Of a DNA stretch of 64,000 bases, positions 40,227 through 49,233 are shown in pieces. This DNA is from Photobacterium sp. JCM 19050. Its GTDB lineage: Bacteria; Pseudomonadota; Gammaproteobacteria; Enterobacterales; Vibrionaceae. The stretch lies in the NCBI GenBank assembly GCA_001310455.1, contig BAXG01000012.1, positions 62,001 through 126,000 on the forward strand, read 5' to 3'. A model generated the notes under the pieces. The model ran no database searches. It was given only the letters and a program-made list of their open reading frames with translations, and had not been told where the DNA came from. Both the position numbers and the translations under genes were made by a program. Position 1 is the stretch's first letter; every line of letters starts with the position of its first letter.

Positions 40227-41452
40227 CTAAATACCGTAGGGTTTGAACACTGACTTTAGTCGTTTGGCGATCATTAAGCGGGAAACGGTAAATACGCCGG
40301 ATACTGTACGCTGGTGAAGACGGAAAATGGTGTCATAAAGACGGCGAATCACGCGCCCTTGAAGCACCAGTTTCCCTTCCATTTTTGTGCCAGGTGCAAA
40401 TGTGCCCACGGCAAAGTGATGCCCGACCGCAACCAGCATACCACTGTCATGGAAAACAAAATCAGTCAGTGGTTTGCCACGAAGGTGTTGGCTCAGGCTC
40501 TTCGCCAAATGCACTGCTGCTCGGTTTGCGGCCTGTGCTTTTGGTGGAACAAAACTGCCGTCAGGCTGAGGTATAGCTGCGCAGTCACCCAAAGCAAAAA
40601 TTGTGTCATCAACAGTGGTTTGCAGGGTAGGTTTAACCTCAATTTGGTTCATACGGTTGTAGCTGAGGCCACCTACATCCCGGAGCCAGTCTGGTGCTTT
40701 TACACCAGCTGCCCAAAATTGAAGATCAGCCTTGAGACTACGATTATCAACCGTTTCCATTCCAGCTTCAGTAACTTCTCGAATCCTAGTTTCCAGAAAT
40801 ACATTAATGCCATTGCGTTCAAGCTCTTTCAGAACCTTTTCGGACATTTTTTCTGGGCTGTTTGGTAGTACGCGACCAGCAGCTTCGATCAGGTTGATTG
40901 ACAGGGTCGAGGCATTGTATCGCTTGAGTTTTTTGCTTACCCGAGCGAGTTCCGCTGCCAGCTCAACACCGGTAGCACCTGCACCTACGATGTTGATAGT
41001 ACGATCGACGCCATCGCGCAGGATACTGCTGACTTTGTGCCACGCTAACCGGGCCTGGTTTGCTGAGTCCAGAAACACGCAGTTGTCCCTTGCTCCGGGT
41101 GTGTTGAAATCATTGCTGATTGCGCCGATACAAACAACCAAGTAATCGTAATTAATAGCGCATTGTGTCCCGTCTGGGCGACGAACACTCACTTGCTTGT
41201 TCTCACGGTCAATGTCTGTCATAGCTGCCTGATAGTGTTGATAACCGTGACGCGCACCATGAGTGAAGTAACACACGGTATCTAAATCACTGTCAAAGGT
41301 ACCGGCGGCAATTTCATGAAGCTTGGTTTCCAGTAGTGGTGGGTTTCTGGCTCAACCAGAATAATTTCATCCTCTTTTCGTACAGCTTTACCTAACAGGG
41401 TCGACAGTTCGATCCCGGCAGCACCGCCGCCAACTACAACGATTCGTGACAT
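40227..41452 (-). CDS. ndh: Type II NADH dehydrogenase (frameshift in the read)
   Basis: Single-subunit, non-proton-pumping NADH:quinone oxidoreductase on the inner membrane. Restoring one base near 41326 gives 408 residues (434 in E. coli). The FAD site is SRIVVVGGGAAGIEL at the N-terminus and the NADH site is NIVGAGATGVELAAEL at about 165. FALGDCAAIPQPDG is the C-terminal FAD motif. The repaired junction HHYWKPKLHEIAAGTFDSDLD is the family pattern. A 25-bp inverted repeat lies about 23 bp upstream of the ATG. Confidence 0.93.
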
Positions 41453-41474
41453 TTCAAAACCTCATAAAATATTG

Positions 41475-41499
41475 ATCGCCTGACACGATGTCAGGCGAT
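41475..41499. promoter_or_regulatory. 11-bp inverted repeat upstream of ndh
   Basis: ATCGCCTGACA and TGTCAGGCGAT around the 3-nt centre CGA. There is no T-run in the ndh direction. It lies in the ndh 5-prime region and could be a regulator site or a leader hairpin. Confidence 0.45.
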
Positions 41500-42111
41500 T
41501 AAAAATTCGTTTGCGCTATCCGGCGCAACTGGGTTCAATCAATTGAAGTGAGCCGCAGAACGGCTGAGTCTGTAGAGTAGGCGACATGGGATTGGCTGAC
41601 CTTACGCCTGTGTCTTCACCAGTTTAAAGCTCGAGGCTGAATTTGTGTTTATTGGTGCCCCAAGCGTCCGAACTGCACACTTATTCACTCTGGAAAGTGA
41701 TAGCCGTACATCTTTTTAATTGTGTGATGAATGACTCATATATATGACTATAAGTTTCTTGAAAGTTCAATTTTTTGCGTGAATATAACCAGGCAAATCG
41801 CTTCAAGTGCTCATACTTTCGGCGTTTTAGTCTCTTCAGCGCTGTAACCAACGCAAAATGGTGTCTTTCTCGTTGTATTTTTATAGTCATGGCAAGATAA
41901 AAAAGAAGGCATATCTACTGTCGAAGGAGACACATTCTTCTTATAGCTTATGCATAAAATGGCAATCTTGATGGGAACTTGGAATCAACCGGGATTATGT
42001 TTATATTGAAAGGCATAAGCTTGTCGCGCTGATAAATAAATCATAAATATTAATGGGTTACTTCTTCTTTGCTTATTTGAGTGTGTTTAACTTTACCTGA
42101 TAAACAAAAAG
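41500..42111. other. Intergenic region ndh / ECF sigma gene
   Basis: About 610 bp of AT-rich sequence. One minus-strand frame of 69 codons (41681-41890) encodes a Lys/Arg-rich peptide with no clear ribosome site and no known family, and is not called as a gene. No tRNA, sRNA or terminator could be supported. Confidence 0.4.
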
Positions 42112-43310
42112 TTACCCCACGAGCAAACTGCGTTTTATCCTAAGGAAACGAATTACCGGTACGTCCGTGGAAAGAGAGAGCGCTTTGTCATAAGCCTGGA
42201 TTGCTTGTTGCGCATCTCCGATTTGGGCTAAAAGATCAGCTTGGCAGCCCAATATGGTTGGAAAGCGGTTCCGATAGAGGGTGTTAACTGGTCTAAAGCA
42301 TTTAAACCTGTTTGAGCTCCGTGTATTTTTCCAGTTACGACAGCCTGGGCGACCAAGCTGCCGGCTGTCGGATGCACCGCGATAAGCCCATGATAGAGCC
42401 TGTTTAGTGCAGTCCAATCAACCTTACCTGATGACTTTCTCGCTATATGCACCGATTCGATTGCTGCTTCCAACTGAAACCGACCGGGCTGAGAGAAGGA
42501 TGCTGCTTTGGCAAGTTGTCGGTTACCATAAGCGATCAGGGAAGAATCCCATAAGGAAACGTCTTGGGTATCTATGGGTACCAAAGTCCCATCAATAATA
42601 CGGGCATACTGCCGAGCATGAGCAAACCCTATCAGAGAAGCTAAGCCAAGAGATTCCGGCTGGTTTGGTAAAAGTCGGCACATCAGATCTGCCAGATAGA
42701 GTGCTTCATCACCTTTACTGTCTTTTGGCTCCAACCAGTCCAAAGCATGCAGAGAATATATTGCTTCTAAAATTGAAGATGCACGCTCGGCGAGGAGCTC
42801 TGCTTCTGGGATATGAAACGGAATTCCCGCATTTCGAATCTTTTTTTTCGCTCTAACCAGACGCTGAGAAAGGGCACTTGGAGAAATCAGAAATAACCGT
42901 GCGATTTCCTTAGCCTCAAGGCCGAGTACAGTTTGAAGCATCAATGGTGTGTGCAGGTCTTTGGGAAGTGCCGGATGCGTACAAACCAGCAACAATGAAA
43001 GCCGTTTATCCGGTAGAGGTGTTTCTTCTTCGGGCGTATCGGCTAATTCAGGCACATCTCCGTCGAAATGAAACTTCGCCAGATGGCGCTGCCGGTCAGT
43101 CAGCCGGTTTTTCGCAACAGTCAGTAGCCACGCATCCGGATTGTTCGGTACACCATGTTCAGGCCAATGTGAAAGCGCTTTGGTAAACGCATCAGCCAAA
43201 GCGTCTTCCGCTTGTGCTATGTCGTGCGTACGTACTGAAAGCAAGGCCAGCAATTTACCATAGGACTCCCGCGCTGCCAGTTGAGCAGCGCGGGCAGGGG
43301 CCTTATCCAT
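42112..43310 (-). CDS. ECF42-type RNA polymerase sigma factor (frameshift in the read)
   Basis: About 399 residues after restoring one base near 42241. The N-terminal part has sigma region 2 (ESYGKLLALLSVR...AEDALADAFTKAL...NPDAWLLTVAKNRLTDRQRH). Region 4 follows (LMLQTVLGLEAKEIARLFLISPSALSQRLVRAKKKI). A long alpha-helical extension of about 200 residues ends in TPR-like helices (DLLAQIGDAQQAIQAYDKAL). That extension and the DGPF-protein neighbour define group ECF42. These sigma factors have no anti-sigma factor and are thought to be controlled through the C-terminal extension. The ATG directly follows the stop of the DGPF gene. Confidence 0.87.
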
Positions 43311-43661
43311 CTAACCACCCATTGCAGATGGGCGAATTTCGACCTTGCCGGTTTTTGCTGCTGGGCACTTTTCTGCCCAGGCAATAGCGGCGTCCAAATC
43401 CCTTACATCTACAACAAAAAAACCTCCGAGCGTTTCTTTCGTGTCTGCGAAAGGCCCATCTTGTACGTGCTTAACACCATCTTTCAGAGAAAGTGTTGTT
43501 GCTGTTTGAACCGGCTGCAACCAATCAGTGTCGATGAATACACCTGCTTCTTGCAGTGCTCCGATGTAAGCGCCGTAAACTTCCTTTTCGGCCGCCCAAT
43601 CTTCATCCGTCATATTGGCAATGTCAGCGGGGTCTGTGTAAAGCAAAAAAGTATATCTCAT
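43311..43661 (-). CDS. DGPF/YCII-domain protein
   Basis: 116 residues. YCII-like fold with the diagnostic stretch VQDGPFADTKETLGGFFVVDV and the typical start MRYTFLLYTD. The ATG at 43661 is preceded by AGGAG at 7 bp. Such proteins sit beside ECF42 sigma genes; no enzymatic activity is established. Its stop codon abuts the sigma-factor start, so the two are translationally coupled. Confidence 0.9.
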   Translation of the reverse strand: MRYTFLLYTDPADIANMTDEDWAAEKEVYGAYIGALQEAGVFIDTDWLQPVQTATTLSLKDGVKHVQDGPFADTKETLGGFFVVDVRDLDAAIAWAEKCPAAKTGKVEIRPSAMGG

Positions 43662-43684
43662 GACCAAACTCCTTTTGGTTTGAA

Positions 43685-44194
43685 TTAATAAACGCCTGCG
43701 AGATTGTCGAGACCTTGCTCAAAGGTTTTTCCGACTATACGATCCATAAACAAACCGAACACGCGTGCAATTGGGTTATTGCCCGTATCCATTTCCATAC
43801 TCCAGCTTACCAAAGTACCGTTAACAGCGGATGAAACAGTAATGGTTTGTGTGGGCTGACCCATGGAACCCAAATCAATAGCATAGTGCACAGAGCGTTT
43901 GGTAACGGCCGAAACTGTTTGGCTGCCTTTACCGTCTTTACCATCAAAGTAGAAACCTGAACCCACGCCATTGTCCGGCCCAAAAGGCTCAATTTTTAAA
44001 TCAGGGTCAGCAGTTAAGTATGGGTTGAACGTCTGGTATCCGGTATTTGAGGCGGCAAGGGCAATAACGTCCTCAGGTTCTACGTTCAACAAAGCCTGTC
44101 TTTCAATATGTAGATGCCGCGGAAGCATCATTGCGCCAACCATAATCAAAATCACAACGCCAAATACCACAGAAACAACAGTCCATACGGTCAT
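43685..44194 (-). CDS. SRPBCC (START-like) family protein with N-terminal membrane anchor
   Basis: 169 residues. A hydrophobic N-terminus (VWTVVSVVFGVVILIMVGAMM) would anchor it, followed by a lipid or hydrophobic-ligand-binding SRPBCC fold (LNVEPEDVIALAAS...FEQGLDNLAGVY). It lies 23 bp upstream of the DGPF gene on the same strand, giving a three-gene unit with the ECF sigma factor. The ligand is unknown. Confidence 0.8.
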   Translation of the reverse strand: MTVWTVVSVVFGVVILIMVGAMMLPRHLHIERQALLNVEPEDVIALAASNTGYQTFNPYLTADPDLKIEPFGPDNGVGSGFYFDGKDGKGSQTVSAVTKRSVHYAIDLGSMGQPTQTITVSSAVNGTLVSWSMEMDTGNNPIARVFGLFMDRIVGKTFEQGLDNLAGVY

Positions 44195-44545
44195 ATCGAG
44201 TTCTCCTAAATCATCTGAAGCAGAATTGCGTTCATGAGTATGACGATCGGTTTTTGTTCAATCGACACTGATGGGAAAAATTGGTTTGTCAGCGTTGGCG
44301 AGGAACAAAAGGTACAGCAGAGGAATTACGGACACCCCGAAATTCAATATTCCGGGTGTTTTAGGGCTGACTCAACAAACGTCGAACTTGCTGAGGGCTT
44401 ATGCTAAGTACGTCTGCGGCATCAATTTGACGAAGGCTGCAGTGGAATTAACATCAAAGCCTCAAAGCCCAGAGTATTGATAAGCATAAGAGGACATTTT
44501 TTACTTGGGAGAATTAGGACATTATCGCTTTGGGACTACAATTCA
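44195..44545. other. Intergenic region left of the prophage
   Basis: About 350 bp that should hold the promoter of the ECF operon. An imperfect stem ACACCCCGAA / TTCCGGGTGT at 44332-44359 followed by TTTTA could be a plus-strand terminator. A 69-codon frame at 44271-44480 covers it and is not convincing. Confidence 0.4.
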
Positions 44546-44574
44546 ACTACGCATTATGTCGTGTATTGTTAAAT
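44546..44574 (+). other. Left attachment site, degenerate dif (attL)
   Basis: ACTACGCATTA (XerC-type arm), then a 7-bp centre TGTCGTG, then TATTGTTAAAT (altered XerD-type arm, compared with TTATGTTAAAT). It has the same orientation as the dif at 52355 and lies 7.8 kb from it. The XerC arm would be chromosomal and the weak XerD arm phage-derived, as in CTX-type integration. Confidence 0.75.
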
Positions 44575-44641
44575 AGGCATATCAGCGTATTATCGCCGCT
44601 TTCTGCTAGTAAAAGAGGTTTAGTATGAAAAGCGCCCTGTA

Positions 44642-44995
44642 ATGACTGAAAACTTATTTTTCCGCCTTCATATTTGCGGATTATCACTTGAAGAAACCGC
44701 AAAACTATGTTTCAGAAACGTGAGCACGGTCAAAAAATGGGACGAGGGGTCACCCATACCAAAAGAGTGCCGCAGGTTAATGAAAATGAAGGCGTGCAGG
44801 GAAATAGGCAAAGGCTGGGAAGGCTGGGAGATAGTAGGCGACTATCTAAAAGCACCGGATGGTAGCGCTTTGACACCGGAACGCATATTAACAGGCATTT
44901 ACCTATTAGAACTTGGAGCCGCTGACGACCGTCAGGGAGTGAGGCGACTATTGCGGCTGGCGAGGCTTATCGCCAAGAGCAAAAAGCTGGGTTAG
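44642..44995 (+). CDS. Phage DUF3653-like regulatory protein
   Basis: 117 residues. The N-terminal part (LSLEETAKLCFRNVSTVKKWDEGSPIPKECRRLMKM) looks like a helix-turn-helix unit that pairs a recognition helix with a Trp, as in DUF3653 proteins of Vibrio filamentous phages. WEGWEIVGDYLKAPDGSALTPERI follows. It is the only plus-strand gene at this end of the prophage and lies 67 bp inside attL. The role (transcription control or late-gene switch) is not known. Confidence 0.6.
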   Translation: MTENLFFRLHICGLSLEETAKLCFRNVSTVKKWDEGSPIPKECRRLMKMKACREIGKGWEGWEIVGDYLKAPDGSALTPERILTGIYLLELGAADDRQGVRRLLRLARLIAKSKKLG

Positions 44996-45009
44996 AAAAG
45001 GGTAAGTAA

Positions 45010-45028
45010 GGGGGGAGACTTTCCCCCC
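45010..45028. terminator. Hairpin between convergent phage genes
   Basis: GGGGGGA and TCCCCCC form a 7-bp GC stem around a 5-nt loop. It lies between the ends of the DUF3653 gene and the cargo gene. There is no long T-run, so efficiency is uncertain. Confidence 0.5.
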
Positions 45029-45045
45029 GTATTACTAGACGGGGG

Positions 45046-45615
45046 TCAGGCCATCTTGAGATTTTCGATTCCAGACAACCTTACAATAAACCTTCTTAGC
45101 TCTTCTTCGAGTGTCTCATAACACTCAATAAGACTATTGTAATTTTCCGGTACTAACGCAATATCATCATTAATCATTCCTTGAATAGCTAACTTCTCAT
45201 TTTCAACATTTTTTACTGCTTCTCTAAGCTCATTGCTTATTAGGCAATCATATATTGTGCTCATTTCAGCCAAATGATTTTTAAAATCTTTATCCACTTC
45301 CATACTACATACAGGTTCAGGGTAGTTTGGATAGTGAGGGCTGAGCAAACTATATTCATAATCTCGATATTCTTTTGTTGTTTGAATGACATTTGAAAGG
45401 GAGCGCGAAAATGAAAATAGGAAGTCTTTGTTCGTATCCCATATCCTTTGAGTTCTAGTGTTTCTTATTGATTCATAATGAAAATACGTCGCAACACATG
45501 CTGCTATCGCAATTGTAATGTTTGCGTAATTAGATAGTTTATCTGTTTCAAACACCGACAATATAGCCACACATAAGATAAACCCTATAGCAACTCCACA
45601 AAGAAGCTTTTTCAT
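45046..45615 (-). CDS. Prophage accessory membrane protein, unknown
   Basis: 189 residues from the ATG at 45615, which has a strong AAGGAGG at 5 bp; an upstream frame extension has none. Two N-terminal membrane segments (LLCGVAIGFILCVAILSVF and YANITIAIAACVATYFHY) precede a soluble, Glu/Asn/Tyr-rich helical domain with no family I recognise. The gene is markedly more AT-rich than the phage structural genes and sits between the pI end and the DUF3653 gene, the usual place for cargo in these phages. Superinfection exclusion or phage defence is a guess from position only. Confidence 0.65.
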   Translation of the reverse strand: MKKLLCGVAIGFILCVAILSVFETDKLSNYANITIAIAACVATYFHYESIRNTRTQRIWDTNKDFLFSFSRSLSNVIQTTKEYRDYEYSLLSPHYPNYPEPVCSMEVDKDFKNHLAEMSTIYDCLISNELREAVKNVENEKLAIQGMINDDIALVPENYNSLIECYETLEEELRRFIVRLSGIENLKMA

Positions 45616-45802
45616 CAAATCCTCCTTTTCGCTCATCCAGTCAATATGCACCAGTAATTATATAGATTGCAAAAAGCGCCTTTCAGTATGGGAAGTGAAG
45701 CAGGTCTAAACATGCCAGCAAGAGCGAGTATCGCCCGAATCAGCCGGGAGGGATGTAAGAGACACACAGCGCGGGCTTACATGCTGCGCCATTAGTGGTT
45801 TT

Positions 45803-45850
45803 CCCCGGCAAATTTCTCGTTACTAGTCCGCGCCTTAAAATTTGCCGGGG
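45803..45850. repeat. 13-bp inverted repeat in the phage intergenic region
   Basis: CCCCGGCAAATTT (45803-45815) and AAATTTGCCGGGG (45838-45850) are perfect inverted copies with a 22-nt loop, 9 bp past the zot stop. It could be the terminator of the assembly operon, or the packaging signal or replication hairpin that filamentous phages carry in their intergenic region. Confidence 0.7.
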
Positions 45851-45858
45851 CAACCGGG

Positions 45859-47268
45859 TTAACCGAATAGGGAGATTTCGGCAGGTTTGGGGGAGGATGG
45901 AAGGGAGTCTGATTCGGGCGCGTAGGTGTCCCGAGGCGGACAACCGAGCATCAGGCTATGGTCTTCATAGCTCACCTGCACCGCGCACACATCAAACACC
46001 TTGAAGGTAAAGCCGTGCTTATCCAATACATCGGAGTGCAGCCACAAATCCCCGGTTTCAGTCACGACCTGGAGCAAAATATCTGTCCGGGCTTTGCTGC
46101 GCATCCCCGGCATAATGCTTTCATACACATCCTGCACCGCCGTCACATAGACCGACTTTGCCCCATGGAACAGGGGAATGGCGCTGATTTCCCCTAGGTG
46201 AGCACCAACAAGGCCACGCGCGCGACCAGCTTCAACAGCAGGGCGGCCAACAGCCACGCCGCCACTACCCGGCACAGTTTCCACAGCACCCGGCGCACTG
46301 GCCGGAGCCACACCGCCAGCAGGGACAGCAACGCCCGGCATGCCTGCGGGAGCGGGGAGCGTTGTAATTTCAGTTTCAGCAGAATCGCCCATCTTGGAAA
46401 ACGCATAGAACACATACCCCAATGCAGCAAAGAACACGATAAAGGCCAGCCAGAGTTTAGGCTGGTAGAGGAAAGAGGCCGAAGCTTTGGACTCGTTAAA
46501 ACCCCCGGTTCCGGTCGACTGGTAGAGCGCAAACACATCGACCGGGATTTTCCGGCTGTAGACGTTGGATTTGTCCCCTTTGGGCGGCTCGGTGGAGGTC
46601 GCTTTGGGGGAGTGGTTAAAGATGCGCGGCTTGCGCTTTCTGAAAAACGTATCGGTTGAGCGGTGGCTGAATGCCTCCTGCGCACAGCCCCGGAGTGAGG
46701 TCGGAATCGACGTCCAATCCGGGGTCAGCATCACAATGTCCCACTGGTATTTACGGTGGCGCATGAACGCCCCGTAAAAGTTGAACGGGTAGAGCAGGCG
46801 GTTGTTTTCATCCAACTGGGTGCGCCCGGTGTCGTCGGTGTCCCCAGCATCAAAGGTGTCCGGGTCAACCGGGTGCCAGCGGGAGTGGAACAATTCCGCA
46901 AACCCGTCCGGCAGGTCAGGGAGGTAGGTTTCAAGCGGCTGGTACTGACTTTTCTGCATCTTGAAACCCACGTGGTCGGTGAAAATGTCCTGACACTCAT
47001 CAATGACCACAAACGCCCCGATTGGCATCCAGCAATACCATTGCTGCCAGAGCCGGACACCTTCCTCAGAGCGGGTAAAGATACGCACTAACCGGGCAGT
47101 GCTCGGGAATTTTTCACCGAGCAATTTCTCGATTTCGTCCAGCGGCTTGATGCCCTCAATGTTGGTGACAACAATGCGCCCCTGACGCAGTGCCGGGAGG
47201 ATTTCAAACCACACCGCATAGGCGGTCTTGTATGCCCCGTTAGAGCCGTGACGGAAATAGACGGCCAT
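45859..47268 (-). CDS. zot: Zot-family phage assembly ATPase (pI)
   Basis: 469 residues. Inner-membrane ATPase that drives extrusion of the filament. The N-terminal Zot domain starts with VYFRHGSNGAYKTAYAVWFE, whose P-loop (HGSNGAYKT) is the variant seen in Vibrio phages, and continues with IVVTNIEG and the Walker-B-like AFVVIDECQDIF. One membrane segment lies at about 285-305 (LWLAFIVFFAALGYVFYAF). The periplasmic tail has an Ala/Pro/Gly-rich linker and a C-terminal domain. Despite the name there is no evidence here of a toxin role. It starts 4 bp after the pVI stop. Confidence 0.92.
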   Translation of the reverse strand: MAVYFRHGSNGAYKTAYAVWFEILPALRQGRIVVTNIEGIKPLDEIEKLLGEKFPSTARLVRIFTRSEEGVRLWQQWYCWMPIGAFVVIDECQDIFTDHVGFKMQKSQYQPLETYLPDLPDGFAELFHSRWHPVDPDTFDAGDTDDTGRTQLDENNRLLYPFNFYGAFMRHRKYQWDIVMLTPDWTSIPTSLRGCAQEAFSHRSTDTFFRKRKPRIFNHSPKATSTEPPKGDKSNVYSRKIPVDVFALYQSTGTGGFNESKASASFLYQPKLWLAFIVFFAALGYVFYAFSKMGDSAETEITTLPAPAGMPGVAVPAGGVAPASAPGAVETVPGSGGVAVGRPAVEAGRARGLVGAHLGEISAIPLFHGAKSVYVTAVQDVYESIMPGMRSKARTDILLQVVTETGDLWLHSDVLDKHGFTFKVFDVCAVQVSYEDHSLMLGCPPRDTYAPESDSLPSSPKPAEISLFG

Positions 47269-47272
47269 GTCA

Positions 47273-47617
47273 TCACCATCCTGTAATGCGCAAGATAAAC
47301 CCAGTCACAAAGCCGTCCACGACAATGCGGAGCGCTTCCACAAACCCGAAATTGTGGGCGAAGAACCGCAAACTGTCCGGCATCTTGTTAAAGGCCGCTG
47401 AAATCAGGGTATAAACCTCATAATCCTTGAGCAGCATCACCGCAATGTCATGGGCGAACTCGATACCCATCAACTTGAATTCAAGCCACATCTTGATACC
47501 GAAGAACACCGCATACTGGAAAAGCTCAGACACCCAGTCAGGGATAGCCATGATGAACGCTATCACTGACGCGATACCTTCCCCGATGTAGCTCAATGCC
47601 CCTAAGATAAAGTCCAT
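47273..47617 (-). CDS. Minor coat protein pVI-like (DUF2523)
   Basis: 114 residues, highly hydrophobic, with about three membrane segments (LSYIGEGIASVIAFIMAIP, YAVFFGIKMWLEF, IVVDGFVTGFILRI). Length and position between pIII and zot are those of the pVI/DUF2523 protein. With pIII it forms the end of the virion that is released last. The ATG overlaps the pIII end region (pIII stop at 47619-47621), and an A/G-rich ribosome site lies inside the pIII gene. Confidence 0.8.
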   Translation of the reverse strand: MDFILGALSYIGEGIASVIAFIMAIPDWVSELFQYAVFFGIKMWLEFKLMGIEFAHDIAVMLLKDYEVYTLISAAFNKMPDSLRFFAHNFGFVEALRIVVDGFVTGFILRITGW

Positions 47618-47618
47618 G

Positions 47619-49201
47619 TTATTTGCTCCCCCTTGCACCGCTCATCACCACCATGGCCGCAATGGTGTAGGCGAGGAATATCACCGCCGCCCGGATAATG
47701 GCCGCATGGTCGTTAAGCAGGTTGAAATGACTCTGTACCTTGATGTCCCGTCCGCCCTGACTAAGCGTGAAGCTGTATTCCTCAAACACCCCGGCGTTAA
47801 ACGTGGCCTCACCCGGATTGATGACGGGCTTGCTCATGGCCAGCTCGATTTCCCCCTTAATCGCGGTGATGTCCTCCTGTACCTCGATAAAGCCGTCCCC
47901 ACAAATCAGACACCCCGGCGCGTTACCCGTACCGGGTTTGAATGTCCCGCCGCCAACCAGTTTGTCCCGGATGTCATTGAGCGCATCAGTGGAGGCGTGG
48001 CCGTATTGCTCCATGTTGGTCAGGCTGTCCTCAATGGCCTTGGTGTTTTCCACCACCTTTTCGGTGTTGTCGTTAAGCTGGCCGACACCTGCCGCAACAT
48101 CATCGACGGAATCACGCACATCATCGACCGAGCTGTCTATCGACGCCAATTGTTGTGCAATACCCGACAGGTCTGTCCCCGGTTGGGGGTTAGGGGTTGA
48201 GCCATCACCACCAGAGCCGCCAACGCCCGTGCCTGTGTCAGTACAATCTGGGTCGTTGGCCAAGGCCGGGTTACAGATGCCGTCAGGCTTGAGCGGAGGG
48301 TCAGGGTCAACGCCACCACCTTCACCGGGCGGGTCGGGCAGTTCGGGGTCAGTGGGCGGGTCAACCGGAGGGTCGACAGGTGGGTCAATGGGTGGCTCAA
48401 CAGGCTTGTCGTATTCGCACACGGTTTCCATGCGCTCCTGCTCCCGGTTACAAGTGGCACTGAATTTCACACTCGCACCTTCGGGGGCATTGGCAATACA
48501 CATAGCCTCAGCCTGTGCCTTATCTTGTGTGTATTTGGGGGTATCGCAATAGTTATCAGCGCCGGGAGCTTGTCGCCAATATCGACATTGGTATCGGGTG
48601 CTATCGGGTCGTGGGCGCATTCCGCCCCGGTGTATTCGTACACGCCTGTACATTGCTCATCGGAGCCTGTCGCCCCATTACAGGTGGTTGAAACCGGCGC
48701 CATAGCGCAGTTGTCTTTTCCGCAATAGTTACCGGGGTAACCGCCAAGCTGGGAGGGGAAATAATCAATGGTTTCGGTCATCCCTTTACTGGCCGCACAA
48801 TCCTCCTGCTCCTGACACACGCCGTTAATCATTTCCTTGGGTGGCGCACACACGAAGCCATCACGGTACGATATCAACGTCGCCTCGTTATACCCGCTTG
48901 ACCATGATTTCGTGCATTTGTTGTCTGAATAGGATTTCCACGCTTTCCATTTCACCTGTGTGGGCTCATGTCTTAATTGCTCGACTTTGACAAACTCCGG
49001 CCCCTTGTAATAAATGCACTGGCCTATCATGGCATTGGCCTGACGACTCACAGCGGATTTAGTGACAACATCGTCGATTTTTAACCCCGTCACTTCGGGT
49101 TTGACATAAGTAATCACAACCTCCGCACGTACCGCCGACGCAAAGACAAAGGCAACCATAACAAAGACTGTATTTATCAGACGTTTCACACGCGACCCCA
49201 A
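47619..49201 (-). CDS. Adsorption protein pIII-like (frameshift in the read)
   Basis: 527 residues after restoring one base at about 48565. It has a signal peptide (TVFVMVAFVFASAVRAE). The secreted N-terminal domain is Cys-rich. A long Pro/Gly/Asp-rich linker follows, with repeated PPVDPP units (PPIDPPVDPPVDPPTDPE). A helical region with VDDVRDSVDDVAAGV comes next, then a C-terminal membrane anchor (IIRAAVIFLAYTIAAMVVM). This is the standard layout of filamentous-phage adsorption proteins; the N-terminal part would bind a pilus and TolA. The receptor is unknown. Confidence 0.85.
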
Positions 49202-49202
49202 T

Positions 49203-49227
49203 AAAAAAGGCGGCTGGTTAAGCCGCC
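49203..49227 (-). terminator. Terminator after the major coat genes
   Basis: GGCGGCT-GGTTA-AGCCGCC, followed on the minus strand by a run of six T. It lies between the coat genes and pIII, where filamentous phages usually terminate most transcripts to keep coat protein in excess. Confidence 0.88.
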
Positions 49228-49233
49228 CTGTAA

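Noticed and set aside
41681..41890. 69-codon Lys/Arg-rich frame upstream of the ECF sigma gene
   Set aside because: Weak ribosome site and no known family; kept only as a note in the intergenic entry.
45859..47268. Zot gene as evidence of an enterotoxin
   Set aside because: Zot-family proteins are phage assembly ATPases; the sequence shows that architecture and gives no sign of toxicity.
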